Below the pieces are notes generated by a model. That model worked only from the letters and a program-made list of their open reading frames with translations, did not search any database and was not told the origin of the DNA. A stretch of DNA of 64,000 nucleotides from Pelobates cultripes. Its lineage: Eukaryota > Chordata > Amphibia > Anura > Pelobatidae. Numbering within the stretch: position 1 is the first letter of the stretch; every line of letters begins with the position of its first letter. The DNA lies in assembly GCA_933207985.1 (NCBI GenBank), contig OW240920.1:127585710-127649709 (forward strand). Reading direction: 5' to 3'. Positions 47,578 to 59,429 of the stretch are shown in pieces. The position numbers and the translations under genes are program-made.

Positions 47578-48066
47578 TGTAAGTGTTAAACACAGCTCGA
47601 TCAGTTATTATTAGGCTTTGTATTGACTGTCCTGACCGCGTTATAATGGAACGTAATACATCACTTCCGGTTCACGTTTCTCCATGTCATCGCTGGAGTG
47701 TCATTCTTGCAATGTTTTGTGCTCACAGGAATGACGTAGACTAATCAGTGGTTCCCAAATTGTTTAAATAGCTTTTTCTGCCCCAGTGTCAGTGCCATGT
47801 TGTGGTTTCCCTAAGGTTCTCAATTAGGGTGAATGGTTCCAACTTTGGCTTGTTCTCTGACCCTGTGTATCTTTGTAATTCTGACCGAGCTAAATTTATC
47901 TGTTCTCCCATATCTCTGTGTTCCTGATCTCGGCTTGTCTAGTCATTTGCGTATTTTCTGATTGTCAACATTGAGCCCAACAACTCTAGGGTCCAGTATT
48001 TTGTTCTGTCCAACTTCAGTGCACTCTGACCAAGGCTTTGTGTGTTAAGTTAATGTAACCATGACA
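47578..48066 (+). mobile_element. Possible older LTR
   Basis: It shares order and wording with the next LTR (TTTAAATAGC promoter-like block, TGTTGTGGT, CTCGGCTTGTCTAGTC) and ends CATGACA. It is more diverged and its start is a guess. Confidence 0.35.
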
Positions 48067-48094
48067 CTAGGTTTGCATCCCTGGCAAGCCCCTA

Positions 48095-48698
48095 TGTCAG
48101 GTCCCCTGCCCGCTCGCAACGGCTCCCGTTGCTGCTGGTCTCAGCTCACGGAGGCTTCCCTTGCCGCGGGTCCCGCCGGGACTTGTCCCGTCAGGCTCCT
48201 TACTCGCTCTCCGCTCGTGGCGGTACCCGTTGCCGTGGGTCCCGTTGGCATTCCTGGCATGCAGCATGCTTAAATATGTGCCCGAGTCAGCCACCCAGCA
48301 TGGCGCATAATGATGACATCAGGGCTCGAACGGGACGGGTCAAATACCTTCCACGTGTTGTAATTAATTCGAAGTGGATCCTATCCAATCAGAAGTAGTC
48401 TAAGCATATTTAAACTTACCTCCTTCCTGCCGTGTTGCCCTGTTGTGGTCTTCTGATAGCGCAATAGTGCGTTTACTCTGTCTGATCATTGTTTATCGAA
48501 TTTTGGCTTTGTCTCTCGTTTACTCTGTCTTATGTGATCCTTGACCTCGGCTTGTCCCATCGTTCTTCCTTATCTCTATTCTCCTTGACTTTGTATACTG
48601 ACCCTGTCTCCTTTTGCATAGCTCGGCCACTCTAAGGACCGGTGTTACAATTTCTCCTCCTGTGATCTGTCCGTGTGTCTGGTTCCGGAACCGTGACA
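48095..48698 (+). mobile_element. Solo LTR, about 604 bp
   Basis: Starts TGTCAGGTCC and ends CCGTGACA (inverse termini TGTCA/TGACA). Flanks CCCTA and CCCTG match at 4 of 5 bases, like a 5-bp target duplication. A TATTTAAAC promoter-like box lies at about 48407, followed by CTTACCTCC and CTGTTGTGGTC. There is no internal retroelement coding sequence, so it is a solo LTR; whether Ty3/Gypsy or another type is undetermined. Confidence 0.55.
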
Positions 48699-49582
48699 CC
48701 CTGTCTGTCACTGCAAACCCCTAATTTCACTTTGATGTATTTCAAATTAAAATATAGCAGGGTATTATGTATTCGTAGAGTAGTTAAGTGTGATTACCTC
48801 GCCGGGCATTGAGACCCCAGGCCGGACAAGGAACTGGGGAAAGGGAGGCTGATTTATGTTCCTAGGGCAAGAAGAAATCTCTTGTTCCTGGTTTGGGAAT
48901 ATATCCTACATGGTATTAGGGCTGAAGATAGTATTTCGGAATTGAGAATCCTTTCATCTTTTCAAATGTGAACTAGGTTCCTTTGCATTATATTGTGGTG
49001 CTGAGGTTCCCCGCTTCATATATTAATTGTAAATTGTGGGACGGTAATATTTAGCCACAGATATTATTAATATAAGGTCAATAATTTCAGTTAGTGAGCC
49101 ATGGGCATATCCAGGCCCGGACTGGCCATCGGGCATACCGGGCAAATGCCCGGTGGGCCGCGGTGGCCGTGGGGCCGAGGCCGGCAGGGGAGATCACAGG
49201 ATCTCCCCTGCCGGTCTATGCAGGGCCGGCGCTATCCGAGCGCCGGCCCCGCTGTCTTCCATGGAGGGCCGGTGGGGAGATCAAAGATCTCCCTCACCGG
49301 CCCACATGTACTCAAACGCGGCCGCCGGCGGGGAGAGAGGGGGGGGAGCCAGCCGCCAGGAGAGAGGACCCGGCGGAGCTCTAACTTGCAGCTCCGCCGG
49401 GTTTCTCTCGCGAGATCCGGACCGTTGCTATGGCAACCGGCCGGGTCTCGCGAGAGTGAACTCTATCCCCAAAGGGCTAGAGTTCACTAACCACGAGGAC
49501 CACCAGGGATGGCTGGCAGCAGCACGACCCCCTCACCCCCCACCTTCCAGACTACAGGTAAGAATAGAGGGGGGGGGGGATA

Positions 49583-50125
49583 TAATGTATATGTATTTAT
49601 TATTTATTATTAGTATTTATTATTAGTATTTATTAGTATGTATTTATTATTTATTATTAGTATTTATTATTAGTATTTATTAGTATGTATTTATTTTTAT
49701 TATTTATTATTAGTATTTATTATTAGTATTTATTAGTATGTATTTATTATTTATTATTAGTATTTATTATTAGTATTTATTAGTATGTATTTATTTTTAT
49801 TATTTATTATTAGTATTTATTATTAGTATTTATTAGTATGTATTTATTATTTATTATTAGTATTTATTATTAGTATTTATTAGTATGTATTTATTATTTA
49901 TTATTAGTATTTATTATTAGTATTTAGTATGTATTTATTTTTATTATTTATTATTAGTATTTATTAGTATGTATTTATTATTTATTATTAGTATTTATTA
50001 TTAGTATTTATTATTAGTATTTATTAGTTTGTATTTATTTTTATTATTTATTATTAGTATTTATTATGTATTTATTTTTATTATTTATTATTATTTATTA
50101 TTATGTATTTATTTTTATTTTTTAG
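49583..50125. repeat. TATTTATTATTAG minisatellite
   Basis: A purely AT-rich array of TATTTATTATTAG and TATTTATTAGTATG units, with higher-order repetition of a ~50-bp combination. Confidence 0.95.
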
Positions 50126-50162
50126 TAAAACATTAATAGTGCCATTTACCTGCCTCCCCCAA

Positions 50163-51110
50163 TACAAAATCCTGGCAAACACACACATCACCCAGCACCC
50201 TAACACATACACAGCACCCTAACACCAGCACCCTAACATTGACACAGCACCCTAACACACACACAGCACCCTAACACCAGCACCCTAGCACACACACAGC
50301 ACCCTAACATTGACACAGCACCCTAACACACACACAGCACCCTAACATTGACACAGAACCCTAACACACACACAGCACCCTAACACCAGCACCCTAACAT
50401 TGACACAGAACCCTAACACACACACAGCACCCTAACACCAGCACCCCAACACACACATAGCACCCTAATACCAGCACCCTAACATTGACACATCACCCTA
50501 ACACACACACAGCACCCTAACACACACATAGCACCCTAACACTCACACAGCACCCTAACACCAGCACCCTAACATTGACACAGCACCCTAACACACACAC
50601 ACACACACAGCACCCTAACACCAGCACCCTAACATTGACACAGCATCCTAACATTGACACAGCACCCTAACACATACAGAAACCTAGCACACACACACAC
50701 ACACACATCACCCCAACACATACACAGCAACCCAACACACACACAGCACCCCAACACACACAGCACCCCAACACACACAGCACCCCAACACACACATCAC
50801 CCTCAAATACACAGCACCCTCAAATACACAGAACCCTCGCACAGTGCCCTCACACACAGCGCCCTCACACACAGCACCCTCCCACACACACTATACTCCT
50901 CACAAATGCACACTACACCCCTCACACACACAGCACCCCCAAACACACTGCACCACTCACAAACTCACTAGATCTCCTATACGCACTCCTGAGTCCTTCA
51001 AACACACACTAGATCCCCTACACACAGACGCTGCACCACTTACACACACACTACATTTCTGACATACACACTCAAGATCCCCTATGAACACACTAGAAAT
51101 CCTTTAAGCA
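50163..51110. repeat. CA-rich array (ACACAGCACCCTAAC units)
   Basis: Units such as CACACACAGCACCCTAACAC and CAGCACCCTAACATTGAC repeat to about 50640, then degenerate into mixed CACACA/CACCCC repeats. Confidence 0.93.
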
Positions 51111-51416
51111 AACACATAGTGTCTCCATAAATGGGATACAGTAAGTATTCCAATTATGGAAACCCCTGAGACAAGTTTCAAGCAAACACAATGCAAGCAT
51201 GTTATTAAATTTGCTTGCGCTGTGCAGATCAAATACAGGGCCCTTTTCTCATGACCTGGAAGAGCATTGAACCAACATGCTCACTTTGAGATGGGGCGTG
51301 CTTGTCATTGGGGATGACAAAACACACCCTATCTGGCCCCGCCCCCTTTTCAGTGGGCCGCTGTAATTAAAAATGCCCGGGCCGAATTTTTTCCCCAGTC
51401 CGGCCCTGGGCATATC

Positions 51417-53332
51417 AAACGCACACAGTATACCATACCCCGAAAAGTCTCCCTGTGCAGATAACATATACACAGCTCCCCATATAGTGCTTTCCAACAC
51501 CTAAGTTTACCCTACTCAGAGCACACACAATCTCCCCGTACACAAAACACTCTCCATCTGCAACTTCCTACACACACGAATTGATGTAGAGACAGTGCGA
51601 AATGCTTGTTAGGATGGAAATGACAGTGGGGAAAGAGAGATTGGCAGACAAATAGAAGGAAAGAAACAGATGTCGGAGAACACAGACACGTGCAGCGGGA
51701 GCTGGATGGAAAAACACTGAAAGAAAATCAACTTTAAAATAGAAAAACACCAGAGATTGGCAAAGAAAGAATCTGTAAAGACAAAAACGATGAGAAAAGA
51801 GACTGACAGTACATGATGGATACATAAGGAGATGTGGAGGGTGGTAAAAATAAACGTACCAGCTCTGGATAAGGGTACTTGGGATTTTTTTTTTACTAGC
51901 ATATATAGGCGTACTTTGAGTGGAAAGTTAAAAAAGAAAGCACTAGCGTGTGGCACGGTTTAGTTTGTGTGGAAAATAAAATGCTCCATAGAAAATAAAC
52001 CAGTGGATAAGAGCAAAGAAAAGGGAGGTGTAGTGTCGTTTTTAGCCGTGGACATTAAATCCTCCGGCAGAGGACTTACTGCGGGCTACTAGTATTGTGG
52101 TTGGATTAAGTCCGCGTGCTCTTCACCATTCTCTATTGATCTTAAAACTTGTCACTATCCATTATAGCTGACAAGTATGTCTTGCAGTGAATTCAACAGG
52201 CTCAGATGGTGTAGCAATGAATTTCAAGTGCTTTTGGAGCAGACACAAATGATTATAAAACATTTTGGATTGACAGCATCTATTTGTACTACTTAATGAA
52301 GCGCAGCATAAGGATGCTTTATGGATAGATTAAGATTTTTTCTTTTTTCTTTTTTTAATACTGTAAAGGAGGGGGTAAAAACAGAGGATTTAGCTTATCT
52401 GTCATAACACCCTATAAACACATTAGCTTCTTAGATTAATTTTGCCGTTGATGTAGAACAGCATATTCACATGCAAAGCTAATTACTCAGCACTGTTTTG
52501 CCCCCAAACCAGCTATTAAGCACGAAAAAAAAGCTGGCGAAAAATAAAATTGCTCTAAGAAGAGCTAATTTATAAAGTGGGAAATAAACTGTTGTTTATA
52601 TTCAATACAGACTGTTGTTTATATGATACTCTAGTGGAGTATAAAACAAAGAAACAAAAATTAGAGAAACGCTAAAAGCTGGAGTGTTAAACGTAACATT
52701 TTAACTTAAAATAAACAATCCTTGTGTTGCCAACACTGGGTTATCGAAGGGCACTACAGGATTACAGGACAGATGGGATTCTGTGGAATACCTTGATAAT
52801 AAGACATTCGTTAACCTCAAGAGAGGCAAAAGATCTCGGCGTCATCCAGCATTAACCTCGTTCATGTCTGTTTGGTGAGGAGGGAAAAAGAAGGCCTTGG
52901 TATTGTAGAAGGTGTAACAATATGATGCATCATTAAAGTTATTTGAACTTGCCTTTTTGTCTTTTACCAGCTCCCTTCTTACGTTGCCAGGTTGTTCACT
53001 ATGAGTGAAGACGAATCAAGGTTTTCCCACTCCTTGATCACTAGCAGCCCTTCCATAAAGGAGCGTACTGAGCACCATCACAACTACAGCACACTTTTGT
53101 GGTTACAGTGCTAAATGGGCCTAGGTGCTCCCCCAGTGTAAGCAGCCAAACCGTTTTTAGAATGTTTTGACCTCTTATTTGGGGGTCTGCTGGGGATTGC
53201 TCCCTGCCTCCACTACAGCGTTTAGAAAGCTGGATATTCTCTGTGTGAGCTAAGACAGATGGACCACAGGTAGAAGTCAAACCATGTTAAAAAAGTTTGA
53301 CTGCTTACAATGGTGGGGGAGAGCGAAATTGC
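51417..53332. other. Unassigned sequence, partly unique-looking
   Basis: 52060-52870 shows no repeat signature and includes homeodomain-like TAATTA cores (52483), so it may hold a conserved noncoding element. 53040-53290 resembles a very old TTAA foldback element (AAGTCAAACCATGTTAAAAA AGTTTGAC hairpin). No gene. Confidence 0.35.
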
Positions 53333-53602
53333 AAAATACAAAAAAAGAATAAATATTTTCTTATTCTAAGCATAGGGCTTGAATGCATGAATTTATTGTA
53401 CACCACTGGTTGCAAAAATGTTGGAAAAATAATATTGCTTTTCATGAGATTATTCAGGGCTTTTCATTCATCAAAAATTGAGGATGATTGATGACGATTG
53501 TAAATTATAGGTCAATTCGTTAGATTGGTCCAAACTGGCAGTTTTATCTTAAAACTTGCAATACCCTTTGCAGTTCTTCCTCAGGGATGTTTGAATAATA
53601 CA
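53333..53602. repeat. Dispersed duplicate, copy 1
   Basis: GCAAAATACAAAA...TTATTCTAAGCATAG through CAATTCGTTAGATTGGTCCA to TTCCTCAGGGATG recurs at 56558-56778 in the same orientation, about 80% alike by eye. Confidence 0.75.
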
Positions 53603-53892
53603 TTGTACAGCGAACCAGTGATTCAAATCCAACCATGCCATAAAATATGTTCCATAGATGTCCCTGGTAATAAGGTATATGTGGTCACAGTACACTAAGT
53701 TAATTTTTCCTGGCCTGCTTGTAAAATGGATTGCTCAATTAAAATTGACATGTGATGGTCAGACTCAACAGAGTCCTATAATAATACGGGGACCTTAACT
53801 GGCCCTTAGACTTTCCATAGCACCAAACGTTGAAATTCACGAACATTCCATGTTATGGCTCGCCAGTTGCAACGCACAGGCTTCTAATACTG

Positions 53893-53906
53893 GTTCCCAT
53901 AGCAAC
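53893..53906. promoter_or_regulatory. X-box-like site GTTCCCATAGCAAC
   Basis: Matches the RFX X-box pattern at 13 of 14 positions in sequence without an obvious transposon. Function unknown. Confidence 0.3.
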
Positions 53907-54374
53907 CCTAATTGACAAGGACTTAGATATCTAAATTGAGTTGCCTGAAATCAAACAGTGAGCTTAAAGAGGAACAGTCATCTTAGGTGAATGGGCATTC
54001 ATGAATTTTATATTTTGGATCCACATTGCAAAATGAAAGCAGCATGTTGAAATTTATAAACTTGTATCTTTTTTTTGTTCAAAATCGATTTTATTAATGA
54101 AAATACAGCAGTCAAGCGCACCTATGTATTTCAAACGGTATCTAACAGGGCCTTACAAGGGATGCAAACTAATAACAGAATAATATAATTTCCATAAAAA
54201 GCATTAAACATATAAAGTACGAGACAGGCTATGGAGCTTCAACATTTCATCTGTTTTAGTCAGATAATAGATAAATGTGGCAACATTAAAAACAATGTCT
54301 TCCTTTAACCTCAACTACTATGTTACCATATAATCATCTTTCAATTTAATAGATTTCTAGCTGTAAAAGTGACC

Positions 54375-54585
54375 TTAAAGGACCACTCTAGGCACCCAGA
54401 CCACTTCAGCTTAATGAGGTGGTCTGGGTGCCAGGTCCAGCTAGGGTTAACCCATTTTTTCATAAACATAGCAGTTTCAGAGAAACTGCTATGTTTATGA
54501 ATGGGTTAAGCCTTCCCCCTAATCCTCTAGTGGCTGTCTCATTGACAGCCACTAGTGTTTTCCTGGCACTATAGTGGTCCTTTAA
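54375..54585. mobile_element. Deletion derivative of the hairpin-chain TTAA element, 211 bp, reversed
   Basis: TTAAAGGACCACTCTAGGCA opens it and CACTATAGTGGTCCTTTAA closes it. It keeps three hairpins (GGCACCCAGACCACTTCA; TTCATAAACATAGCAGTTTC; GTGGCTGTC/GACAGCCAC), then jumps from CACTAG directly into the last hairpin arm TTTTCCTGGCACTATAG. Most of the central hairpins are lost. Confidence 0.85.
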
Positions 54586-55060
54586 ACAGGGGCTTTTTTA
54601 CAAAAATGATATAGTAGCAATTTACAGACAAGAAAATGTGCAGACTATATATTTTCTAGCATTTCATTCAACAATGAAAATTATATAAAGCACAATACAT
54701 ATTTTGGTTAGTTATAAGCCGTCACACAACCATAATAAGTCCCAGAATGCACTGTGCTCATCCCAAATATTTATCTTAAAAGACAACTATAGTGCCAGGA
54801 AAACATACTTGTTTTCCTGGCACTATAGTGCCCTGAGGGTGCCCCCACCCTCAGGGTCCCCCTCCCGCCAGGCTGGAAGGCGAGGAAAGGGGTTAAACTT
54901 ACCTCTTTCTCCAGCGCCGGGCAGGGAGCTCTCCTCCGCCTCCTCTCCTCCTCTTCGGCTGAATGCGCATGCGCGGCAGGAGCCGTGCGTGCATTCAGCC
55001 AGTCCATAGGAAAGCATTGTAAATGCTTTCCTATGGACGCTGGCGTCTTCACACTGTGAA

Positions 55061-56220
55061 AATCTGCTTTTCTATTCTGCTATTTCAGTGGAATTCACCC
55101 CCAGCCAGGCTCCCCCCCTGGCCGGACCTGCACTGGATATGATCACAGTGCATGAGATCGGCACCAGGGGGAGGGGCTCTAGACCGGCACTTAGGCACGC
55201 CCTAATGGGCGGTATTAGAGGAAATGCTCACATAGTACTATTCCCTCCTCCCCGACCTGTACGCAAAGATTATGTGCGGCATGACCGGGGAGACAGGGAA
55301 CGTCTGGGCGGAAACGAGGTGACGGTCACGTGGGTTCGTGACGTCACTTCCGCCAACCACCCGAACGGATGCGGATCACTTCCGCCAACCAACCACTACC
55401 CACCAATGAGATTATGATACCAAAAAGGCGCCAGAAACCCGGGCCAATTAAAGGGATACACACAAATTTTATTACATGAGGAATATATAACCCTTATTAT
55501 GATTGGAGGACAATGGTTTGAACACACTAAAGGGGAGGACCCCAAAAATACTTAAGATGGAAGATTCAGAGGATCACTATTACAGCTGACTGAGGAAGCT
55601 CCATAGAAGGAGTGAAACGCGTTTTGGCTACTTGAAAGAGGACTTTTAAAGAGGACTTTTTAATTATTATTGTTTTTATTGATTTTGTTCTTAATAAATC
55701 CACTATTTTTTTACCACATTACTTTTAAGTCCCTCTTTTGGAAACCTCAGGAGAATCTTCCCAGGGGTAGTGTCACCCCCACTTAAAGTGACACCAAGCG
55801 TATATACCTAGAGCCGGGACCCACAGGTGAGCAAACCATTTATCTGCATCATATTGTGTTTTTATTAAGCACGTTCTACACATTGGTCTGCTCTCTCTAT
55901 CATTTTGTTTTGGAGAATTACCCCACACTGAAGGAGACGGGCGGTGCTACCCTTATAAGCACATCGGCCAACATACGGAGCCAGTGTTCTTATATACAGG
56001 CTCCTAGAAATGTGAGTGTTCAATTTACCTAATATAACTATTATTATCAAATTAACACTTTCCATACCGTCTACACTATATTGTATTCTTTTGTATCTTT
56101 TTAAACATGTACCTTACACTGCGCCATTGAATGGGATACCATTTGGTAAGCTGTACTTGTGTTAGGAGCGCTCCACTTATTGGTATAAGTTTGTCTATAG
56201 CTTAAACCACACCAATAACT
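55061..56220 (+). mobile_element. Unclassified insert with a retroelement-like 3' region
   Basis: A CpG-containing GC-rich left part, then a hammerhead-like motif at 55584-55629, then TTCTTAATAAATCC and an AT-rich right part. No ORF with known motifs and no clear target duplication. The motif followed by AATAAA-like sequence resembles decayed Penelope-like element ends (inference). Confidence 0.4.
55584..55629 (+). ncRNA. Hammerhead-ribozyme-like motif
   Basis: Core box CTGAGGA (55590-55596) fits CUGANGA. A stem GCTCC/GGAGT follows (55598-55602 with 55609-55613). Then GAAA (55614-55617) and ACGCGTT, which offers a very short or intermolecular stem III and a GUU cleavage site. Stem I pairs AGCTGA (55584-55589) with TTGGCT (55624-55629), six pairs including two G-U. 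One extra A sits between the core and stem II, so activity is doubtful. Confidence 0.4.
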
Positions 56221-56557
56221 AGAAGCGCGGAAGCCCTCTAGCGGCTGTCAATGAGACAGCCACTAGAGGCTGGATTAACTGCTATGTTTATAGAAAAAAG
56301 GGTTAACCCTAGCTGGACCTGGCACCCAGACCACTTCATTAAGCTGAAGTGGTCTGGGTGCCTAGAGTGGTCCTTTAAGTTGATACATTTGCTGGTGATT
56401 TTACAATATATATATATATAAAACGTAACAGAAATTTGTCTCCTCGCATGCCAAGACATATCTGGCACCAAAACCAGTAGAGAATGCTGTAGTGGTTATG
56501 GTGTTTGGAGTGTTCCTTTAGTGTTGTGTTAGTTGGAGGGGGGCTTATTACATGCAA

Positions 56558-56778
56558 AATACAAAAGAATAACAAATATTTTTTTATTCTAGGCATGAGG
56601 GCATGAATTTGTTACACACCATTGGTTGAAACAATTTGGAAAAATAAAATAAAAAATTATGCGATCGTTTAGGTCTTTTTATTAACCAAAAATGTGGATA
56701 ATTGATAAGAAGATTGCAAAGTATTGGTCAATTAGCTAAATTGGTCCAAACTGGTAATTTTTCCTCAGGGATGCCTGA
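56558..56778. repeat. Dispersed duplicate, copy 2
   Basis: Counterpart of 53333-53602, same orientation, 3.2 kb downstream. Confidence 0.75.
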
Positions 56779-57473
56779 ACGTGAACCACAGCTCGAGCAG
56801 TGCTAATCTCCCTCTGCTTTGACTGGCAGCGCATTCACATTGTAATGACATCATCCCTCATTACCATAAACACATACACCATGAGCTCCATATCAGAGCG
56901 TTAATTGGCCCAACGTGCATTGAGCAAACTGTACACACAGCTGGCGATTTACAACTGATGCCATCGCAATGTGAACATGCTGCTGGGGAAAGCATTGTAA
57001 TTGTATCATTTAAAATGGCAGCACTTGGGTAAGGAATTAGGTCAGTAGGTAATGGATAGACAGCATACCTGACCATCTTCCTTTCCACTTTCCAGGATGG
57101 AAGAGCAGTCTGCACATATGTGCAGACCACCTGTTAAAGACATGGGCCTGCTAATGAAAGTGGCTGACCTGGCTCTAAAGTGGGGGGCCTGGTTGACTGA
57201 CAGCCTGCCTCGTCAAGGCAGACCTTGCACAGAGTGCAGCTAAACCACTGTCTGCATGATCCTAGAAGCAAGTCCCTTCCTACATTTCAAAATCTGTCCG
57301 GCATATTTGAAATGTTGGGCAGCTTTTGTCTATGATAATGTCACGGAAGCTCAAAAAGCTAATATGGAGCTGTGCCTTAACAGCAAGAGGATGTAATTAT
57401 GATAGCTGTTCCTTCTAAAAATATTGTCTATCACTGTGGTGCGTATTAATTTTCAAAATATTGTTAAAGGGAC
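56779..57473. other. Unassigned intronic sequence
   Basis: No gene or named repeat recognised on either strand. Confidence 0.4.
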
Positions 57474-58115
57474 ACTCCGGACCCCTAACGCACTTCAGCT
57501 GGCTGAGGTGCTTTATGTTTGAAGAGTGTATTTTCAATAGAAATTTGCACTTTTATTAATTAACCTTGTTACATCCCATGACTGTCAGTCAGACAATGGG
57601 TCCTGTTACGTCCTGGTTTGGCTAGTTCAGTGGAGCTAAACTAAAGAGGCAGCAATTGCCTGGAGCACCTGCATTGCAAAGACTTCTCATTGAGCTGCAT
57701 TGAGAATTGATTGGATAGCCACAGAAAGCCTGGGCGGGGTCAGAATGCATTTTTTTTCATTGGGTTTATATCTAAAGATAGCTTTCAAAAGTCACAGATC
57801 TCTTGCCTTATGCCTTTGCCAGCCCTCCCCTTCTAGCCCCGCCCAGACTTTCTGTGGCTGTCCAATCTCAGACTTCCTAATGCAGCTCAATGAGAATTCT
57901 TTGCAGGTGCTCTGGGCAATCGCTGCCTCTTAAATCTAATTCCACTGAACTAACCAAACCAGGAAGTAACAGGGCCTGTTGTCTGATCACACATTAACAA
58001 GGTTAATGTGTCCCTAGACTGCCTCTTTAAATGCATGCATGTTTTCCTTGGAATTATATCTACTAAACATTGATCTATATATTTTTTGTATTTGGGGAGT
58101 GAATTGTCCCTTTAA
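57474..58115. mobile_element. TTAA foldback element, 642 bp
   Basis: TTAAAGGGACACTCCGGACC at the left and GAATTGTCCCTTTAA at the right, TTAA at both borders. Internal long inverse arms share TTGGATAGCCACAGAAAG and the CCTGGGCGGGG/CCCCGCCCAG block (about 57709-57740 with 57836-57870). Confidence 0.72.
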
Positions 58116-59429
58116 CTAATGGGATGTGTGTAGTGGATGCATGAAATGGTTACCCAGTAGAGGTGGAATGACCAATTACAGCATTGCATAGGTAAATCTG
58201 ATCTGATTGATTACAGCTTGGGAAAGGTTAATTTGTCTGCCTTTAATTAGTTTAGAGGAATGAGCCATCTCTCAGTTTACATTAAAAGCGTTGTAAATCA
58301 AGGCATATTTTATGTTGTGTTGTGTGTAAACAAAATAGATTTAGGGGTATTTAAACAAGAATCAGGATTTTCAGGTTGATTGGCCTTTATTACCGGGCCT
58401 CATTAGATAAGCTGTCAGAGAGGACTCGAGAAGTAACATAATACATGCAATGTACACAAAACAGTTATAATGTTTTTTTACACCTGCAATTTCTATAGTA
58501 AGTTCAGTGAAGGGTCCTTCACTTAAAAAGTTGACAGTGATTTTAGATGCTATTTAATTTTGGGGCATTATGTGTGAAATTTATGTCATGTTTTGTCTCA
58601 AACTAATTGTCTGGATTCACAGGGATCATCTAGCCTGGTTACAAAGAATATAGCAAATATATATCCAAATATATAGCATTGTACATGTTCTGCCAGTTTT
58701 GGATAACAATAATTGCCTCTCATAAAACCAAAATTTCTACAACCGGTTGCCCCTCCTTAGAAAGACTGCACTAGGACTTGAGAGGAGGGAAAATGTGTAT
58801 GTAATCTTTGATAAAACCTGAAAATGTTGTAATCCATTTTGAGAGCCAAATCAGAAATGCATTGGATTACCATTCCCTTACTTTCCTTGTTTGAACAGAA
58901 ATATGGGTATGCTGCAAGTATAAGAATCACGTTACGGAAGAAACTTATATAATAGTAATGTGGGACGTTTTTTCTAAACTGTATTTTGCTGGTTTTTGAT
59001 CTAATTTGGTTGTGGAAACCTAAGACGCCCCATTAATACCTTTTCCTGGTTGTGGCAGCATTTATACTAAAATTGGTGTAGGTGGTGTTGGTTGAGGGAT
59101 ATTTTTTATCATTAATTTGGGTCTAGTGCAGACAAATGGTGATTTTTAACCCATTCCCCTCTGAAGCAATTCAAGTGCCCGCCAGGGATTGGTGGTGATC
59201 ATGACAACAGTGTCACTGTATGGAATATTATATTTACAAAATTATGAATTAGCTATAATTTAGTGTATTATGAAGAATTATTTGATTTATTATAATGAGT
59301 TACTCTCTAAGGAATTCTCCCTGAGAATAGGAGTATGGTAATTAATTACTGTTTCCTCTGGCTAAGCAGGGTTAGACATCATCTCACGTGTTGTTCGCTA
59401 GATGCTTAATGGGTATATTTGAAACCGTA
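58116..59429. other. AT-rich unique sequence
   Basis: No gene or repeat recognised. The stretch 58140-58700 looks non-repetitive and could hold conserved noncoding sequence. Confidence 0.35.

Larger units (their letters stand above)
49112..51408. mobile_element. Third large hAT-like element, 2.3 kb, exact 8-bp target duplication
   Basis: GGCATATC occurs at 49104-49111 and 51409-51416. Ends CAGGCCCGGACTGGCC and (inverse) CAGGGCCGGACTGGGG. Left part: consecutive GC-rich hairpins (e.g. CCGGCAGGGGAGATC/GATCTCCCCTGCCGG; TCTCGCGAGA pairs; X-box-like GTTGCTATGGCAAC, 49424-49437). Then come the module CCACGAGGACCACCAGGGA (49491-49509), an AT-rich array and a CA-rich array. No transposase. Confidence 0.88.
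54776..56378. mobile_element. Hairpin-chain TTAA element split by a 1.2-kb insert
   Basis: The left half (54776 to about 55060) and right half (about 56221-56378) align with the two halves of 23684-24185, breaking inside the CACTGTGAAAATC hairpin. Outer TTAA sites are intact. The insert carries the hammerhead-like motif. Confidence 0.82.

Noticed and set aside
48061..48398. Short ORFs in the GC-rich start of the solo LTR
   Set aside because: No Gag, Pol or Env motif; explained by local base composition of the LTR.
50163..51110. Regular CA-rich repeats as a CRISPR array
   Set aside because: Units are low-complexity, variable in length and have no unique spacers; the context is a vertebrate transposon.
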